From an uncultured Paracoccaceae bacterium (GTDB taxonomy: Bacteria > Pseudomonadota > Alphaproteobacteria > Rhodobacterales > Rhodobacteraceae): 64,000 bases of DNA. The stretch is taken from contig CANMAI010000008.1 in NCBI GenBank assembly GCA_947495795.1, forward strand, positions 1-64,000, in the 5' to 3' direction. The notes below the pieces were generated by a model that ran no database searches, was not told the origin of the DNA, and worked only from the letters and a program-made list of their open reading frames with translations. Shown here one piece after another: positions 1 through 8,086 of this stretch. Every line of letters begins with the position of its first letter. Positions within the stretch are counted from its first letter, which is position 1. Both the position numbers and the translations under genes were made by a program.

Positions 1-82
1 TTTCGGCTTCGTCATTCGACACCTCCCGACGCAATCTGCGCCTATTCTAGGTGTCCACCAAATCAGAGCAAAACCAACGGGC

Positions 83-229
83 TCAGAGCGGTCGTTTGCC
101 TCCACCAAAGATGCAGCCCCGCCTGGTTTCCCGGGCGGGGCTGCGGACGTTCTGCGCCTGCACGTTGAGGGTGATGATTTCTCCAACGTACTCGTTGCCG
201 GTCTTCTTGAAGGTTCCGATGGTGGCCAT
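83..229 (-). pseudogene. Truncated DUF736 family gene
   Basis: The minus strand opens with ATG at 229 behind a GGAGA ribosome site and reads MATIGTFKKTGNEYVGEI, the characteristic start of the small DUF736 proteins carried by alphaproteobacterial conjugative elements. After about 29 codons (ending QAQNVR) the family sequence stops abruptly. The frame then runs into a perfect 11-bp inverted repeat (113-144) and ends after 48 codons, whereas the family is usually about 100 residues. I read it as the 5' stub of a mobile-element gene cut by a deletion. Function of the family is unknown. Confidence 0.7.
113..144. repeat. Perfect 11-bp GC-rich inverted repeat
   Basis: GCAGCCCCGCC (113-123) pairs with GGCGGGGCTGC (134-144) across a 10-base loop. 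It sits exactly where the DUF736 homology ends. It could be a terminator captured at the breakpoint, although no T-run follows on either strand. Confidence 0.6.
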
Positions 230-927
230 GTCATTTCTCCTTTGGCTTTTGATCCCGCGCCCGTCGCGGTCTCGATGGCGATCGTCAGGACCGGGACGAT
301 CCGCCGACGCTGCCCTTGGCCCGCAGCGTGAGCGGAGGACGCCGGGGGCAGACTTTCTTGGGCCCGTAAGGGTCGTCCCGCGAGGAATGAGCGGAGCCCA
401 GGGAAAGAAAGTCCACCCCCGGCGTTGCGGCTGAAGCGGTCGAGGCGTCAGCCGATTCCGGTCAGATCAGCCCATGGAGAGGCCGTGACGGACGCGGGGT
501 GACGAGGGCATGGAATGAGAAATGACCGCCACCTTGAACCCGGGCAATACACTGGCAATGTTGATCGGAGAAAGGCAGGGTCTGGCCTGCAGAACGGCGA
601 ATATGAAATCTTCCCCGAACGTGCTGATTGGAAACTGCGCCCGTGTTGGCGGCTCCACGTCGATAGGAGGTGTATCGGCTTAGTCCAAACAGCCACGCTA
701 GAGTGAGGACGGCTTTTCCGAGACAGACGATTACCTTCAACCAAACTCGGCAATTTTTGGTTATTCGAACTGTCGCCAGAAGAGGAAGATAAATGGTCAT
801 TCGCAACGGTCGAACCGTCTCACTCGACCGGTGCCGCGCGAGCTAATGGAAAACGTTCCTGTGTGAGAGCGAGTATGTGACATCTTCTCTGCGATGACCG
901 TGGGCCCCGTTGCGGCAGATAGGACCG
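230..927. other. Gene-poor stretch upstream of the DUF736 stub
   Basis: About 700 bases without a convincing gene. The part nearest the DUF736 stub (about 230-440) is GC-rich non-coding leader. A 63-codon minus-strand frame at 467-658 (starting MEPPTRAQF) could be a small mobile-element gene, but it has no recognisable domain and overlaps other open frames, so I do not call it. Confidence 0.4.
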
Positions 928-1416
928 TTAACCGTGCGCAGGCTCAGATTTTGCTGGCAACCAGAGCGGGCCTAAGCAGAGAAACAGGAAGAAGGCGTTG
1001 AAGCCGGCGTTCGACGGATGGCCCGAGGCGATGGATCCGAGGCTATCGGTAACAAACCAGCAAAGGAAGCTGAAGACTACGGCTTTGCGAGCCACTTCGG
1101 GTGCCAGATCGTGGAGATGCGTTGCGAGTTGCCAGACCAGGACGCCCCACCCGATGAGAAAACCGCCAGCCAGCGCGGACACGAACCGCGTGGTAGGTGC
1201 ATCGAAGCTCTGGCCGCCCCAGAATGTCCATCCCAGAATATCCATTATAATGCGCGTTGGCTCGGCGGTCGGCAGGAAGGACCCCAACAAGAATGCTGGC
1301 CCAAACCCGATCACGACGATCGCGCAGAATTTCATCCACTTCTTATGAAAGGAATGAGACCTATAATGTGCAATATCCACTGTCTTCCTCGCTTCTGATT
1401 TCGAATGAAGATGCAC
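928..1416 (-). CDS. Small integral membrane protein, unknown function
   Basis: This 162-residue frame has about four hydrophobic helices, at roughly residues 28-48, 80-97, 112-130 and 138-153. The sequence in between is polar and shows no motif I recognise. The listed start is GTG at 1416. An internal ATG at residue 28 (position 1335), just before the first helix and behind an AGAAG-like site, is an equally good start. It lies alone, 58 bases downstream of the XRE regulator and on the same strand, so co-transcription is possible. No function is assigned. Confidence 0.55.
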   Translation of the reverse strand: MHLHSKSEARKTVDIAHYRSHSFHKKWMKFCAIVVIGFGPAFLLGSFLPTAEPTRIIMDILGWTFWGGQSFDAPTTRFVSALAGGFLIGWGVLVWQLATHLHDLAPEVARKAVVFSFLCWFVTDSLGSIASGHPSNAGFNAFFLFLCLGPLWLPAKSEPAHG

Positions 1417-1474
1417 AGCTCAGAGTTTCCGAACAATTCCCAGAGAGGGAAGGAAGTCCGGTCAGCCGGCGGGA

Positions 1475-2302
1475 CTAGCCGGTAGGTCTTCCGGCGAAAA
1501 ACTCATGTTCCCGCAAGAGCCTCTCAGTTTCAGGATTCGCCGGAAACATGGTCTCAACCTTGATATCTTGCGCAAGCACGCTGGTCGGAAGGGCAATTCC
1601 CGCGACAATGGTGAAAAATGCCATGCTAGCGCCCCCTATCCTCATCTCGACAGGAAGCATCGGAGCGTCCACGTGTTCGACGTCGAACTTCCACCAATCT
1701 TTGGGGAGGTCGGATTGATCGTGAAGGCGTGACAGACCGCACGCGAGCTCTTCGTCAGATGCGCCTTCACGGTGCAAGCGCTGAATGAAATGACGCGCGA
1801 AGCGCTCCCAGTTCGATATGTAAGACCGAAAGCCGCCCGAACTGAAGACGGCATCGAGCATATTCGCAGTCACGCCCGGTGGCTCGAATGGGATGCTCTC
1901 GGACACCAGAGACATCATCCGTTTGCCGTTCTCGTTGGCGTCGAGGATGTTCCACCGCCTATCAACTACGAAAGATGGGTAGGGATTGTGCGCTTGGATC
2001 ATATAAGCCACCGCCTGCCGTAGCTGCCGCATCTCGACATCGGACAGGCTGTGGTCGCGATAGACATCTGCGAACCCTGCGGCTTTCAATAAAGCATTGC
2101 GATCGCGAAGAGGCACATCGAGTGCGGCCGCGACCCGTGCCACCATATCCCGCGACGGATTTGAGCGGCCGGTTTCAAGAAAGCTGATATGGCGCGGCGG
2201 TGTCTCGATGGTATTCGCAAGGTCGGCCTGCGACAGCCGTCGCTCCGTTCGCCATATGCGCAGCATCCGCCCGAAGCTGGTGGCAAGCTCAATCGTCTCC
2301 AT
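1475..2302 (-). CDS. XRE-family regulator with MmyB-like sensor domain
   Basis: The protein has 275 residues from the ATG at 2302. Residues about 8-70 form a helix-turn-helix (RTERRLSQADLA, then ETGRSNPSR). The remainder matches the MmyB-like ligand-binding domain of the group, including the PYPSFVVDRRWNILDAN segment and the closing sensor strand. Members are one-component DNA-binding repressors or activators whose C-terminal PAS-like domain probably binds a fatty acid or other hydrophobic ligand. It is transcribed divergently from the haloalkane dehalogenase at 2437, so it is a natural candidate to regulate that gene. That link is inferred from position only. ATG codons just upstream of 2302 give slightly longer alternatives. 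Confidence 0.82.
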   Translation of the reverse strand: METIELATSFGRMLRIWRTERRLSQADLANTIETPPRHISFLETGRSNPSRDMVARVAAALDVPLRDRNALLKAAGFADVYRDHSLSDVEMRQLRQAVAYMIQAHNPYPSFVVDRRWNILDANENGKRMMSLVSESIPFEPPGVTANMLDAVFSSGGFRSYISNWERFARHFIQRLHREGASDEELACGLSRLHDQSDLPKDWWKFDVEHVDAPMLPVEMRIGGASMAFFTIVAGIALPTSVLAQDIKVETMFPANPETERLLREHEFFAGRPTG

Positions 2303-2436
2303 ACCGTGATTTACCATCACGAGCGGCAAAGAACCATTTCTTACGAAGGAATTGATTATGGCACTTTTTTTGGATCAGATCTTGGATGGAGGACCTTAGC
2401 TGTGGGCTCCGAGATCCGGCCATGAGGAGTTGAAGA

Positions 2437-3429
2437 ATGAAGTTCGTCCGCACGCCCGATGCTGCCTTTGAGGGCATCGGTTTTCCATTTGAGCCTCGCT
2501 ATCTCGATGTTACGGCATCTGACGGAACGGCGCTGCGGATGCACTACATTGATGAGGGCCTGCGCTCAGGCGAGGTGATCCTGTGCCTGCACGGCCAACC
2601 ATCCTGGAGTTATCTCTACCGAAAACTGGTGGCCCCTCTGACCGCGGAGGGCTTTCGTGTCGTAGCCCCGGACCTCATCGGCTTTGGGAAATCGGATAAG
2701 CCGGCCCGCATCGAGGACTATACCTACCGAGGGCATGTAGATTGGCTTCAGCAGTTCATTGTTGGGCTAAATCTCACGTCGATGAACGGTCTCTTCCAGG
2801 ACTGGGGAGGGATGATCGGGATGCGGATCGTTGAGAGCATGCCGGAAAGGTTCACTCGCATCATCGTCGCGAATACGATGCTTCTCGATACAAACGACAT
2901 CTCGTTGGAAGCGTCTCAAGCCATCGGTGCCGCGCTCGAGGAGATGCCGGTTCCCTCTGCGCCCGACGTCAAGGAAGCTTTCGCGTCGGGTGAGCCGACT
3001 GCGGGGGCGAGCTGGGTCAAATACGCGACGCAGAATCCGGAATTCAACATATCGGACGTGTTTTCCAAGATTACGGGCAAGGAGGATGCCGAAGCCCTTA
3101 AGGGTTACGAAGCACCGTTTCCCGACCGGTCGTTCATGGCTGGTGCCATCGCATTCCCGCTCCTCTTTCCGATCATGCCGCATCATGAGGCCGCTCGACG
3201 AGAGAACGCCCGGATTTGGAATTATCTCCAGACATACACCAAACCGTTGATGACAGCTTTCTCGGATGGTGACCCTGTCACGGCTCCTTTCGAAGCTCGC
3301 TTTCGCAATACGGTCCCAGGTGCCCGAGATGTGGAGCACACGACAATTGAAGGGGCAGGACATTACCTGTTTGACGAGCAACCGGACGCGATCGCCCGAG
3401 CGCTGGTCCGGTTCTTGGGAAACTCCTAG
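2437..3429 (+). CDS. Haloalkane dehalogenase-like alpha/beta hydrolase
   Basis: The protein has 330 residues, close to the family length. It shows the oxyanion motif HGQPSWSYLYRK at 52-63, the nucleophile elbow QDWGG with Asp122 followed by Trp123 (the halide-binding Trp of the DhlA-type subfamily), an acid in SDGDP (probably Asp279) and His309 in GAGHYLF. This set fits hydrolytic cleavage of a carbon-halogen bond through an alkyl-enzyme ester. Gln at residue 54 replaces the Glu or Asn often seen there. The GAGGAGTTGAAG leader gives a good ribosome site. It lies beside mobile debris and divergent from an XRE regulator, so it may be acquired cargo. Another alpha/beta-hydrolase substrate, such as an epoxide or ester, cannot be excluded. 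Confidence 0.8.
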   Translation: MKFVRTPDAAFEGIGFPFEPRYLDVTASDGTALRMHYIDEGLRSGEVILCLHGQPSWSYLYRKLVAPLTAEGFRVVAPDLIGFGKSDKPARIEDYTYRGHVDWLQQFIVGLNLTSMNGLFQDWGGMIGMRIVESMPERFTRIIVANTMLLDTNDISLEASQAIGAALEEMPVPSAPDVKEAFASGEPTAGASWVKYATQNPEFNISDVFSKITGKEDAEALKGYEAPFPDRSFMAGAIAFPLLFPIMPHHEAARRENARIWNYLQTYTKPLMTAFSDGDPVTAPFEARFRNTVPGARDVEHTTIEGAGHYLFDEQPDAIARALVRFLGNS

Positions 3430-3576
3430 ATCGATCACCAGGGCAATCGATCCCGATCGCGTGGCTTTTGGACTAAATGAAAGTTGCAAAGACTGGCTTG
3501 CCGTATCCATCGAAGAGGAGTTGTTTTGGCCCCCTAAAACTGTGCCAAAGTTGGCTTAGTTTTGGAGATATGATTG

Positions 3577-3864
3577 ATGGCACGGAAACGGTATTCGGAT
3601 GAGGATATTCCGCGGCTTCTGCGTGATATTGAGTTGAGCCTGGCATCTGGTTCGGATGTTGCGACAGCGTGCAGAACGGCTGGTGTCAGTGATGCGACCT
3701 ATTACACATGGCGCAAACAGTTTGGCGGTATGGGGCAATCGGAGATGGCTAATCTGAAAGCGCTTCTGAAAGAAAATGATCGGCTCAAGAAGATCGTGGC
3801 GGAGCTTGAGTTGGACAAGCTGATCTTGAAAGAGAACCCGGATTATTTAGAGCCGAAGGCCTGA
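3577..3864 (+). CDS. IS3-family transposase OrfA
   Basis: This 95-residue protein starts at the ATG at 3577; a TTG sits one codon upstream. It has the standard OrfA layout: an N-terminal helix-turn-helix (about residues 5-55, with the TYYTWRKQFGG motif) followed by a leucine-zipper-like helix (LKENDRLKKIVAELELDK). It recognises the element's terminal repeats and is normally joined to OrfB by a programmed frameshift. Its stop (3862-3864) overlaps the start of the OrfB frame, which fits that arrangement. The catalytic partner is broken, so this copy is probably inert. Confidence 0.85.
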   Translation: MARKRYSDEDIPRLLRDIELSLASGSDVATACRTAGVSDATYYTWRKQFGGMGQSEMANLKALLKENDRLKKIVAELELDKLILKENPDYLEPKA

Positions 3865-4249
3865 CGACAGACCAGCTTCAGCTTCGTCAGGCCGTGGTGC
3901 ATACCCGACAAAAGCTGGCAACCTCTGAACGGCGTACGTGTCGGGTCATAGGGGTGGCGCGGAGTACTCTGCAATACAGGACGGCACCAAAGAATGATGA
4001 AGCGTTGCGCCTCGCGATAATCCGGCTGGCTAAGCAATATGGGCGCTACGGCTACCGAAAGGTCGCTGAGCCACTTCGCATCGAAGGCTGGCCCCCTCTC
4101 GGCAGATTTGGCTTTGCCAAATCGCCTGCCGAGCGATGGGTCAATCACAAGAAGATCGAACGCCTGTGGCGCGAAGAAGGCCTGCAGCTCCCCCAACAGC
4201 ACAAGAAGCGGAAGCGGCTGTACCATACCCAACAGAAAGGGGAAGAAAA
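3861..4249 (+). pseudogene. 3'-truncated IS3-family transposase OrfB
   Basis: From about 3861 the frame reads as the N-terminal region of OrfB (SERRTCRVIGVARSTLQYR, then KQYGRYGYRKVAEPL and NHKKIERLWREEGLQLPQ). It then leaves the family at KKRKRLYH and ends beside ardA. The whole DDE integrase domain (about 150 residues) is missing. Between EGW and VNHKK there is an extra, in-frame stretch of about 15 residues (PPLGRFGFAKSPAER) encoded by a palindromic DNA insertion at 4098-4133. Both lesions point to a dead gene. Confidence 0.8.
4098..4133. repeat. Palindromic mini-element inserted in frame in OrfB
   Basis: CTCGGCAG (4098-4105) pairs with CTGCCGAG (4126-4133), and ATTTGGC (4106-4112) pairs with GCCAAAT (4116-4122). 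There is a TTT loop and a three-base CGC bulge. The inserted segment is about 45 bases, keeps the reading frame, and adds about 15 residues absent from the usual OrfB sequence. It resembles protein-coding palindromic elements such as those described in Rickettsia. Confidence 0.7.
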
Positions 4250-4768
4250 ATGAAACAATTTGAAGGAGATATCAGAGTCTACGTTGCCTGTCTGGCGGCT
4301 TACAATAGCGGCATACTGCATGGATGCAGAATTGATGCTGAGCAAGAAGCTTACGCCATCTATTATAACGCAAGAGCCATGCTTGCGGCTTCACCGATGG
4401 AAGACGCCGACGAATGGGCGATCCATGACTATGAAGGTTTTTGTGGCGTACGACTCTCTGAATATGAGGGCTTTGCTGAGATCGCGGAACTGGCGGCGTT
4501 CATCTCGGAACATGGCGAGATCGGCGGACAGCTTGTCAGCCATCTGTGCAATCTGGATGGAGCCAAGAAAGCCATCGTAGACTCTTATGCAGGTGAGTAT
4601 AAATCTTTGGCTGACTTCGCCGAAGAACTGACCGAGCAAAGCACGGATATCCCCGAAAGCTGGCGTTTCTACATCGACTATGAGGCGATGGCGCGAGACA
4701 TCGGGATCAATGATGTTTTCACCATCGATACAGGCTTTGAGCAAGTTCATGTGTTCTGGAGTCACTGA
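4250..4768 (+). CDS. ardA: ArdA-type antirestriction protein
   Basis: The protein has 172 residues from the ATG at 4250, which follows an AAAGGGGAAG ribosome site. It is strongly acidic, with motifs RVYVACLAAYNSG at the start, EWAIHDYEGF in the middle and FYIDYEAMARD near the C-terminus, all typical of ArdA. These proteins imitate B-form DNA and block type I restriction enzymes when a conjugative element enters a new host. Length and frame look intact. The gene begins only a few bases after the IS3 remnant, so it has lost its original upstream context. It is visibly less GC-rich than neighbouring chromosomal genes, as expected for transferred DNA. Confidence 0.88.
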   Translation: MKQFEGDIRVYVACLAAYNSGILHGCRIDAEQEAYAIYYNARAMLAASPMEDADEWAIHDYEGFCGVRLSEYEGFAEIAELAAFISEHGEIGGQLVSHLCNLDGAKKAIVDSYAGEYKSLADFAEELTEQSTDIPESWRFYIDYEAMARDIGINDVFTIDTGFEQVHVFWSH

Positions 4769-4769
4769 T

Positions 4770-4853
4770 ATGAGCACAGAGACACATCAAATGACATGGC
4801 AAGGCATTGAGATTGAACTGACCTACAAGCCCGAGGATTGGCGAGCTGGTTGA
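4770..4853 (+). pseudogene. 5' fragment of the small gene that follows ardA
   Basis: ATG at 4770, just after the ardA stop, opens a 27-codon frame (MSTETHQMTWQGIEIELTYK). It resembles the start of small mobile-element proteins found downstream of ardA in other alphaproteobacterial elements. The frame runs off at the Trp codon 4839-4841, where the mobC fragment from the other strand begins. Function is unknown. Confidence 0.5.
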
Positions 4854-5160
4854 GATTGTTTGCCAGTCGTAGATTGCCGAGCAGATCAAGTGCCCATGCC
4901 AGAGCAGCATGATCTTTTACAGGAGCCTGTCCGCGCGTCCGATGCGGTTTCATATCCCCGTCAAACACCTTGCTTTTGATGTAGCTGTTCAGAGATGCAC
5001 AACCCACAGCATGTACAAGCGTCTCGCGCTCCTCATCATTGAGACGCAAGGAAAACGGGGCCGCGCGTTTAGATTTCTTCTTCGGTTGGGTCGCGACAGA
5101 AGGCGCGACTTGGGAAGCATCCGAGAACTCAGGTTGGAGATGCTCATGGTTCCATCCCCG
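4840..5160 (-). pseudogene. mobC relaxosome gene, truncated and frameshifted
   Basis: Read on the minus strand, codons from about 5145 down to 4840 give a MobC-like protein: EHLQPEF, a basic KKKSKRAAPFSLRLNDEERE segment, then LNSYIKSKVFDGD and VKDHAALAWALDLLG up to NLNQLA. The usual C-terminal 35-40 residues are missing. No start codon exists in this phase. An ATG at 5153-5155 lies in the neighbouring phase, so a frameshift near 5147-5155 is likely. That other phase stays open upstream to about 5285 (SELLEELESWSKI). MobC proteins help the relaxase open oriT. Here only a remnant of a mobilisable element is left. Confidence 0.7.
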
Positions 5161-5186
5161 GCTGAGGGCATTCTGGTGATGCGCTC

Positions 5187-5474
5187 AACGCCTTTTCCAT
5201 CTCGGGTTCGGACGAGATAATTTTGGACCAAGACTCCAATTCTTCTAGCAGTTCTGAGGTCGAAAATGGTTTTAGTTTACTCCTCACAGCTGCGCCAATT
5301 CGTATCTACATCACCTTTTTGCCGCTAGAAACTTAAATTGGAAGTCATTTCCAAGTTTCAGAACGCACCTGCCAACCGTCTTATTCCGTGATGCGGGCCC
5401 CCTGTTCGACAGCGCAAAAGCAGGAGGCATCTCTGGCTTTGACTCGCGAAACGGTACAGAGTTCATGCACAACC
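5187..5474. other. Mobile-element debris without an intact gene
   Basis: The left part carries the out-of-phase upstream portion of the mobC remnant. From about 5290 to the promoter at 5475 I see no gene, RNA or repeat. This is the transition from the mobile debris to the stress-response island. Confidence 0.5.
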
Positions 5475-5499
5475 GGAACCTTCCACCGTGTCGCGCGTT
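5475..5499 (+). promoter_or_regulatory. EcfG-type promoter for the AI-2E family permease
   Basis: GGAAC at 5475-5479 and GTT at 5497-5499 (as CGTT) are separated by 17 bases, matching the alphaproteobacterial general-stress sigma factor consensus. The site lies 29 bases ahead of the start codon at 5529. Confidence 0.75.
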
Positions 5500-5528
5500 A
5501 GAAGCTTCTATGAGGAACGGGGTGTCCG

Positions 5529-6533
5529 ATGAATGTAAGTGACAACGCCTATCGGTTCGCCGTGTTGATGCTGGCGATTATCTCCGGATTTGCAGCTTTA
5601 AGCCTTGCCCAAAACGTATTCGCCCCAACACTCACAGCTATTGTTATAGGGGTCGTTTTCAGCCCGCTTGCAAACACCGCCGAGAGGATGGGCGCCCCTC
5701 GTGTCATCGTCGCAATCACTGTACTAGCAATTGGCCTTTTGTTCATCGGAGGTGCCGTTCTCCTGCTGGAGGGGCCTGTAAGAGAGTTGATCGATGCGGC
5801 TCCTAGAATTTGGGCACGGATCGAGAGCCAACTTGTTGAAGTCAGGCGCGTTTTATCCGGGTTGGAGGAAATTTCTTCCGATATTTCTGAAGCGGTTGAT
5901 GGTGGAAGTGGGGCAGCAACCGTCGTCGCGAACAGTACAAATCAACTGTTTGCCGCACTCACATTTGCTCCCACCGCACTGGCGCAGATGGTTATCTTCA
6001 TCGGGGCCCTTTTCTTCTTCATTCTGTCGCGCCGAGACATCTACGACGCGATCGCAAGGCTCGGTACCTCACCAGAGGGGCGGCTGTCCCTTTCACGCAG
6101 GCTCACGAATGCGGAGCATTATGTCTCACGCTACTTCGTGGCGATCACGATCATCAATGTGCTGCTCGGGCTCGCCACATATGCAGTTCTTTATGCTCTT
6201 GGCGTACCCTCTCCCGTTCTCTGGGGGGTAATGGCAGGCTTTCTCAACTTCATGCCTTACCTCGGCCCGTCACTGGTAACGGCCGGGCTGGTCGTTGCTG
6301 GCCTCGTTCTGTTTGATGGCCCCTACAGCTTTGTTCCTGCTGCGTCTTTTCTTGCGCTCAACCTTGTCGAGGGTCAGTTTGTAACGCCTGCTTTCGTGGG
6401 CAAGCAGATGCGCGTCAACTCCCTTTTGGTGTTTGTGTCGCTTGTGTTCTGGCTCTGGCTTTGGGGGCCGATCGGCGGCTTTGTCGCCATCCCGGTCCTT
6501 CTCGCGATCCTCGCTTTCCTGCAGCCGGAGTGA
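5529..6533 (+). CDS. AI-2E family transporter (TqsA/PerM-like)
   Basis: This 334-residue protein has about eight membrane helices: three near the N-terminus, a soluble segment at about residues 85-140, then five more, including the family's conserved NFMPYLGPSL region. Members are broadly distributed exporters; some release autoinducer-2 and others act as sodium/proton antiporters in osmotic stress, so the substrate is open. A consensus EcfG promoter directly upstream places it in the general stress regulon, which favours a stress role over quorum sensing. It converges with the phospholipase D-like gene, leaving only 8 bases between the stop codons. Confidence 0.85.
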   Translation: MNVSDNAYRFAVLMLAIISGFAALSLAQNVFAPTLTAIVIGVVFSPLANTAERMGAPRVIVAITVLAIGLLFIGGAVLLLEGPVRELIDAAPRIWARIESQLVEVRRVLSGLEEISSDISEAVDGGSGAATVVANSTNQLFAALTFAPTALAQMVIFIGALFFFILSRRDIYDAIARLGTSPEGRLSLSRRLTNAEHYVSRYFVAITIINVLLGLATYAVLYALGVPSPVLWGVMAGFLNFMPYLGPSLVTAGLVVAGLVLFDGPYSFVPAASFLALNLVEGQFVTPAFVGKQMRVNSLLVFVSLVFWLWLWGPIGGFVAIPVLLAILAFLQPE

Positions 6534-6541
6534 CCCTGCCC

Positions 6542-8062
6542 TCACACTGTTTCTTCCGGCACCATGGGCATCGGACGGCCGAAACGGTGCGCCGCCTTCC
6601 TATCGTAGGGTACCAGAAAACCGTGCCTCTCTTCCGGCGCCTTCGCAGCGTTTTCCTCCGCGAGCCTTCGCCATTGCAGCGCGGCTGTATCGAGATCGAA
6701 TAACTCCGGGCTCACACTTTTTGGCAACCAATGCGCGAAGGCCTGATGGCGGAATGGAGCCACCTGATCACGATTTGTCAATTTCACTCCCGCTTCTGTA
6801 TCCCATTTCAGGCTGCGGCCGTTGAGGTTCGCAGAGCTCAATATGGCCTGATCATCGTCTGCGATCGTCAGCTTGGAATGGATATAGATGATCGGCGCAC
6901 CTCTCGCACTATCCCGCCCGTCGGTCTCACTCCGAATGGGCCGCAAGGGCATTCCAAAAAACGCCTGCGCTCCGAAGGCCCGCTGGATCTGCCAGACGTA
7001 CTTGGCTTGTAGATACTCACCGAAGCGCGCGTCAGAGGATGTCGAGTTTTCGAAGGCAACCGTTTCCGGGGCCGCTGGTAACATCGTAATCAGCGTAAGG
7101 CGTGGATTGGCACGCAAAGCGCTCAGAAGTGCACGAGCAATCGTGGAGGATCGCATAAACTGGGTCTCGATATAGATGAGTTTCTTGGCACTGCGGATCA
7201 GTGAAACCGTAGCAGCTTCCAACTCGCGGACGCTGTGCCGGGGAGAGAGTGACAGCGGGCCCCTCTTGCCGCGGAGGGACTGCGTGATGAGAAACGCGCT
7301 TTCCGGCTCCGGCTGTAAAGGCCCTTCCATAAATCCGCAAAGATGCGCCACCGCTCTTTCCACAACAGGGCCTGTCACAATGCAGCTTATATCCTGCCAT
7401 GTCTCGTCAGCATGTTGCGCATGGTCCGGGCTATCAAAACGACGCTCATTTACGTCGAGGCCGCCGACAAAAAGCGTCTCACCGTCAAAGGATGCGAGTT
7501 TCTGGTGATGGGTGGCAGGGTGAATCTTGGGCGGTGCGAGAGACTTGAGAGTGGCAGTACCATCTGATCGGAGCGCCAAAAAATCGGCTAAACCGGGCAT
7601 ATTGGATAGGCTACGCTTTCGTTTCTCCAGCGGTAGACTGTTAAGATCCGCAGCGTGACTATTTAGCTTACGAAGCATGAGAGGCCAAAAAACCAGACGC
7701 GGAATTACACCTGCCTGAGCAGGATGCATGACGGGGTGAAAAACCAGCCTTCCCGCCTTCGCGCATTCTGCAGCGCCGTAGAACTGACGGGCAAAAGACC
7801 ATGTCTGTGCATGAAGATCTTTGCCCACGACCGGATCGAAGTCGGATAAGGAAAAATGGATTTCAACACTCCGGTCAAGGGTATGAACCAAGAGATCGAA
7901 CCAAGTGTCTCCGATTGCCTGCGCTTCGGAAGATCGCAGGCGCGTGGAAAGATCGAAAATACGAAAGCCTGCCCGAATTTCAGACTTTGCGGAAAGGAAC
8001 AAGCGCTCAAGTTCCGGATACGCATTTGCGGCTGTGAAGAGCGGCTTGAATGTCTCGATCAT
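6542..8062 (-). CDS. Phospholipase D-like protein with two HKD motifs
   Basis: The protein has 506 residues with two PLD catalytic motifs: HHQK at 185-188 with Asp193, and IHSK with His395, Lys397 and Asp402. These pair to form one active site using a phospho-histidine intermediate, as in phospholipase D and cardiolipin synthase. No signal peptide or membrane helix is evident, so it is probably cytoplasmic or peripheral. It lies 56 bases downstream of the entericidin gene on the same strand, with an imperfect hairpin between them, so it may be read through from that EcfG promoter. A role in lipid remodelling under stress is inferred. Confidence 0.85.
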   Translation of the reverse strand: MIETFKPLFTAANAYPELERLFLSAKSEIRAGFRIFDLSTRLRSSEAQAIGDTWFDLLVHTLDRSVEIHFSLSDFDPVVGKDLHAQTWSFARQFYGAAECAKAGRLVFHPVMHPAQAGVIPRLVFWPLMLRKLNSHAADLNSLPLEKRKRSLSNMPGLADFLALRSDGTATLKSLAPPKIHPATHHQKLASFDGETLFVGGLDVNERRFDSPDHAQHADETWQDISCIVTGPVVERAVAHLCGFMEGPLQPEPESAFLITQSLRGKRGPLSLSPRHSVRELEAATVSLIRSAKKLIYIETQFMRSSTIARALLSALRANPRLTLITMLPAAPETVAFENSTSSDARFGEYLQAKYVWQIQRAFGAQAFFGMPLRPIRSETDGRDSARGAPIIYIHSKLTIADDDQAILSSANLNGRSLKWDTEAGVKLTNRDQVAPFRHQAFAHWLPKSVSPELFDLDTAALQWRRLAEENAAKAPEERHGFLVPYDRKAAHRFGRPMPMVPEETV

Positions 8063-8086
8063 TGCAGCTGTTCACTTTATGCAGGA

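Larger units (their letters stand above)
3527..4249 (+). mobile_element. Truncated IS3-family insertion sequence
   Basis: The left end probably starts near 3527 with the TGGCCCCCT-type tip common to this family. OrfA is complete. OrfB is cut off after about 130 codons, before the DDE catalytic core, and the sequence passes directly into the leader of ardA. No right inverted repeat was seen, so the element cannot transpose by itself. Confidence 0.75.

Noticed and set aside
448-806. Three overlapping minus-strand frames near the left edge
   Set aside because: They overlap one another in different phases and none has a motif or clear ribosome site. At most one could be a small mobile-element protein.
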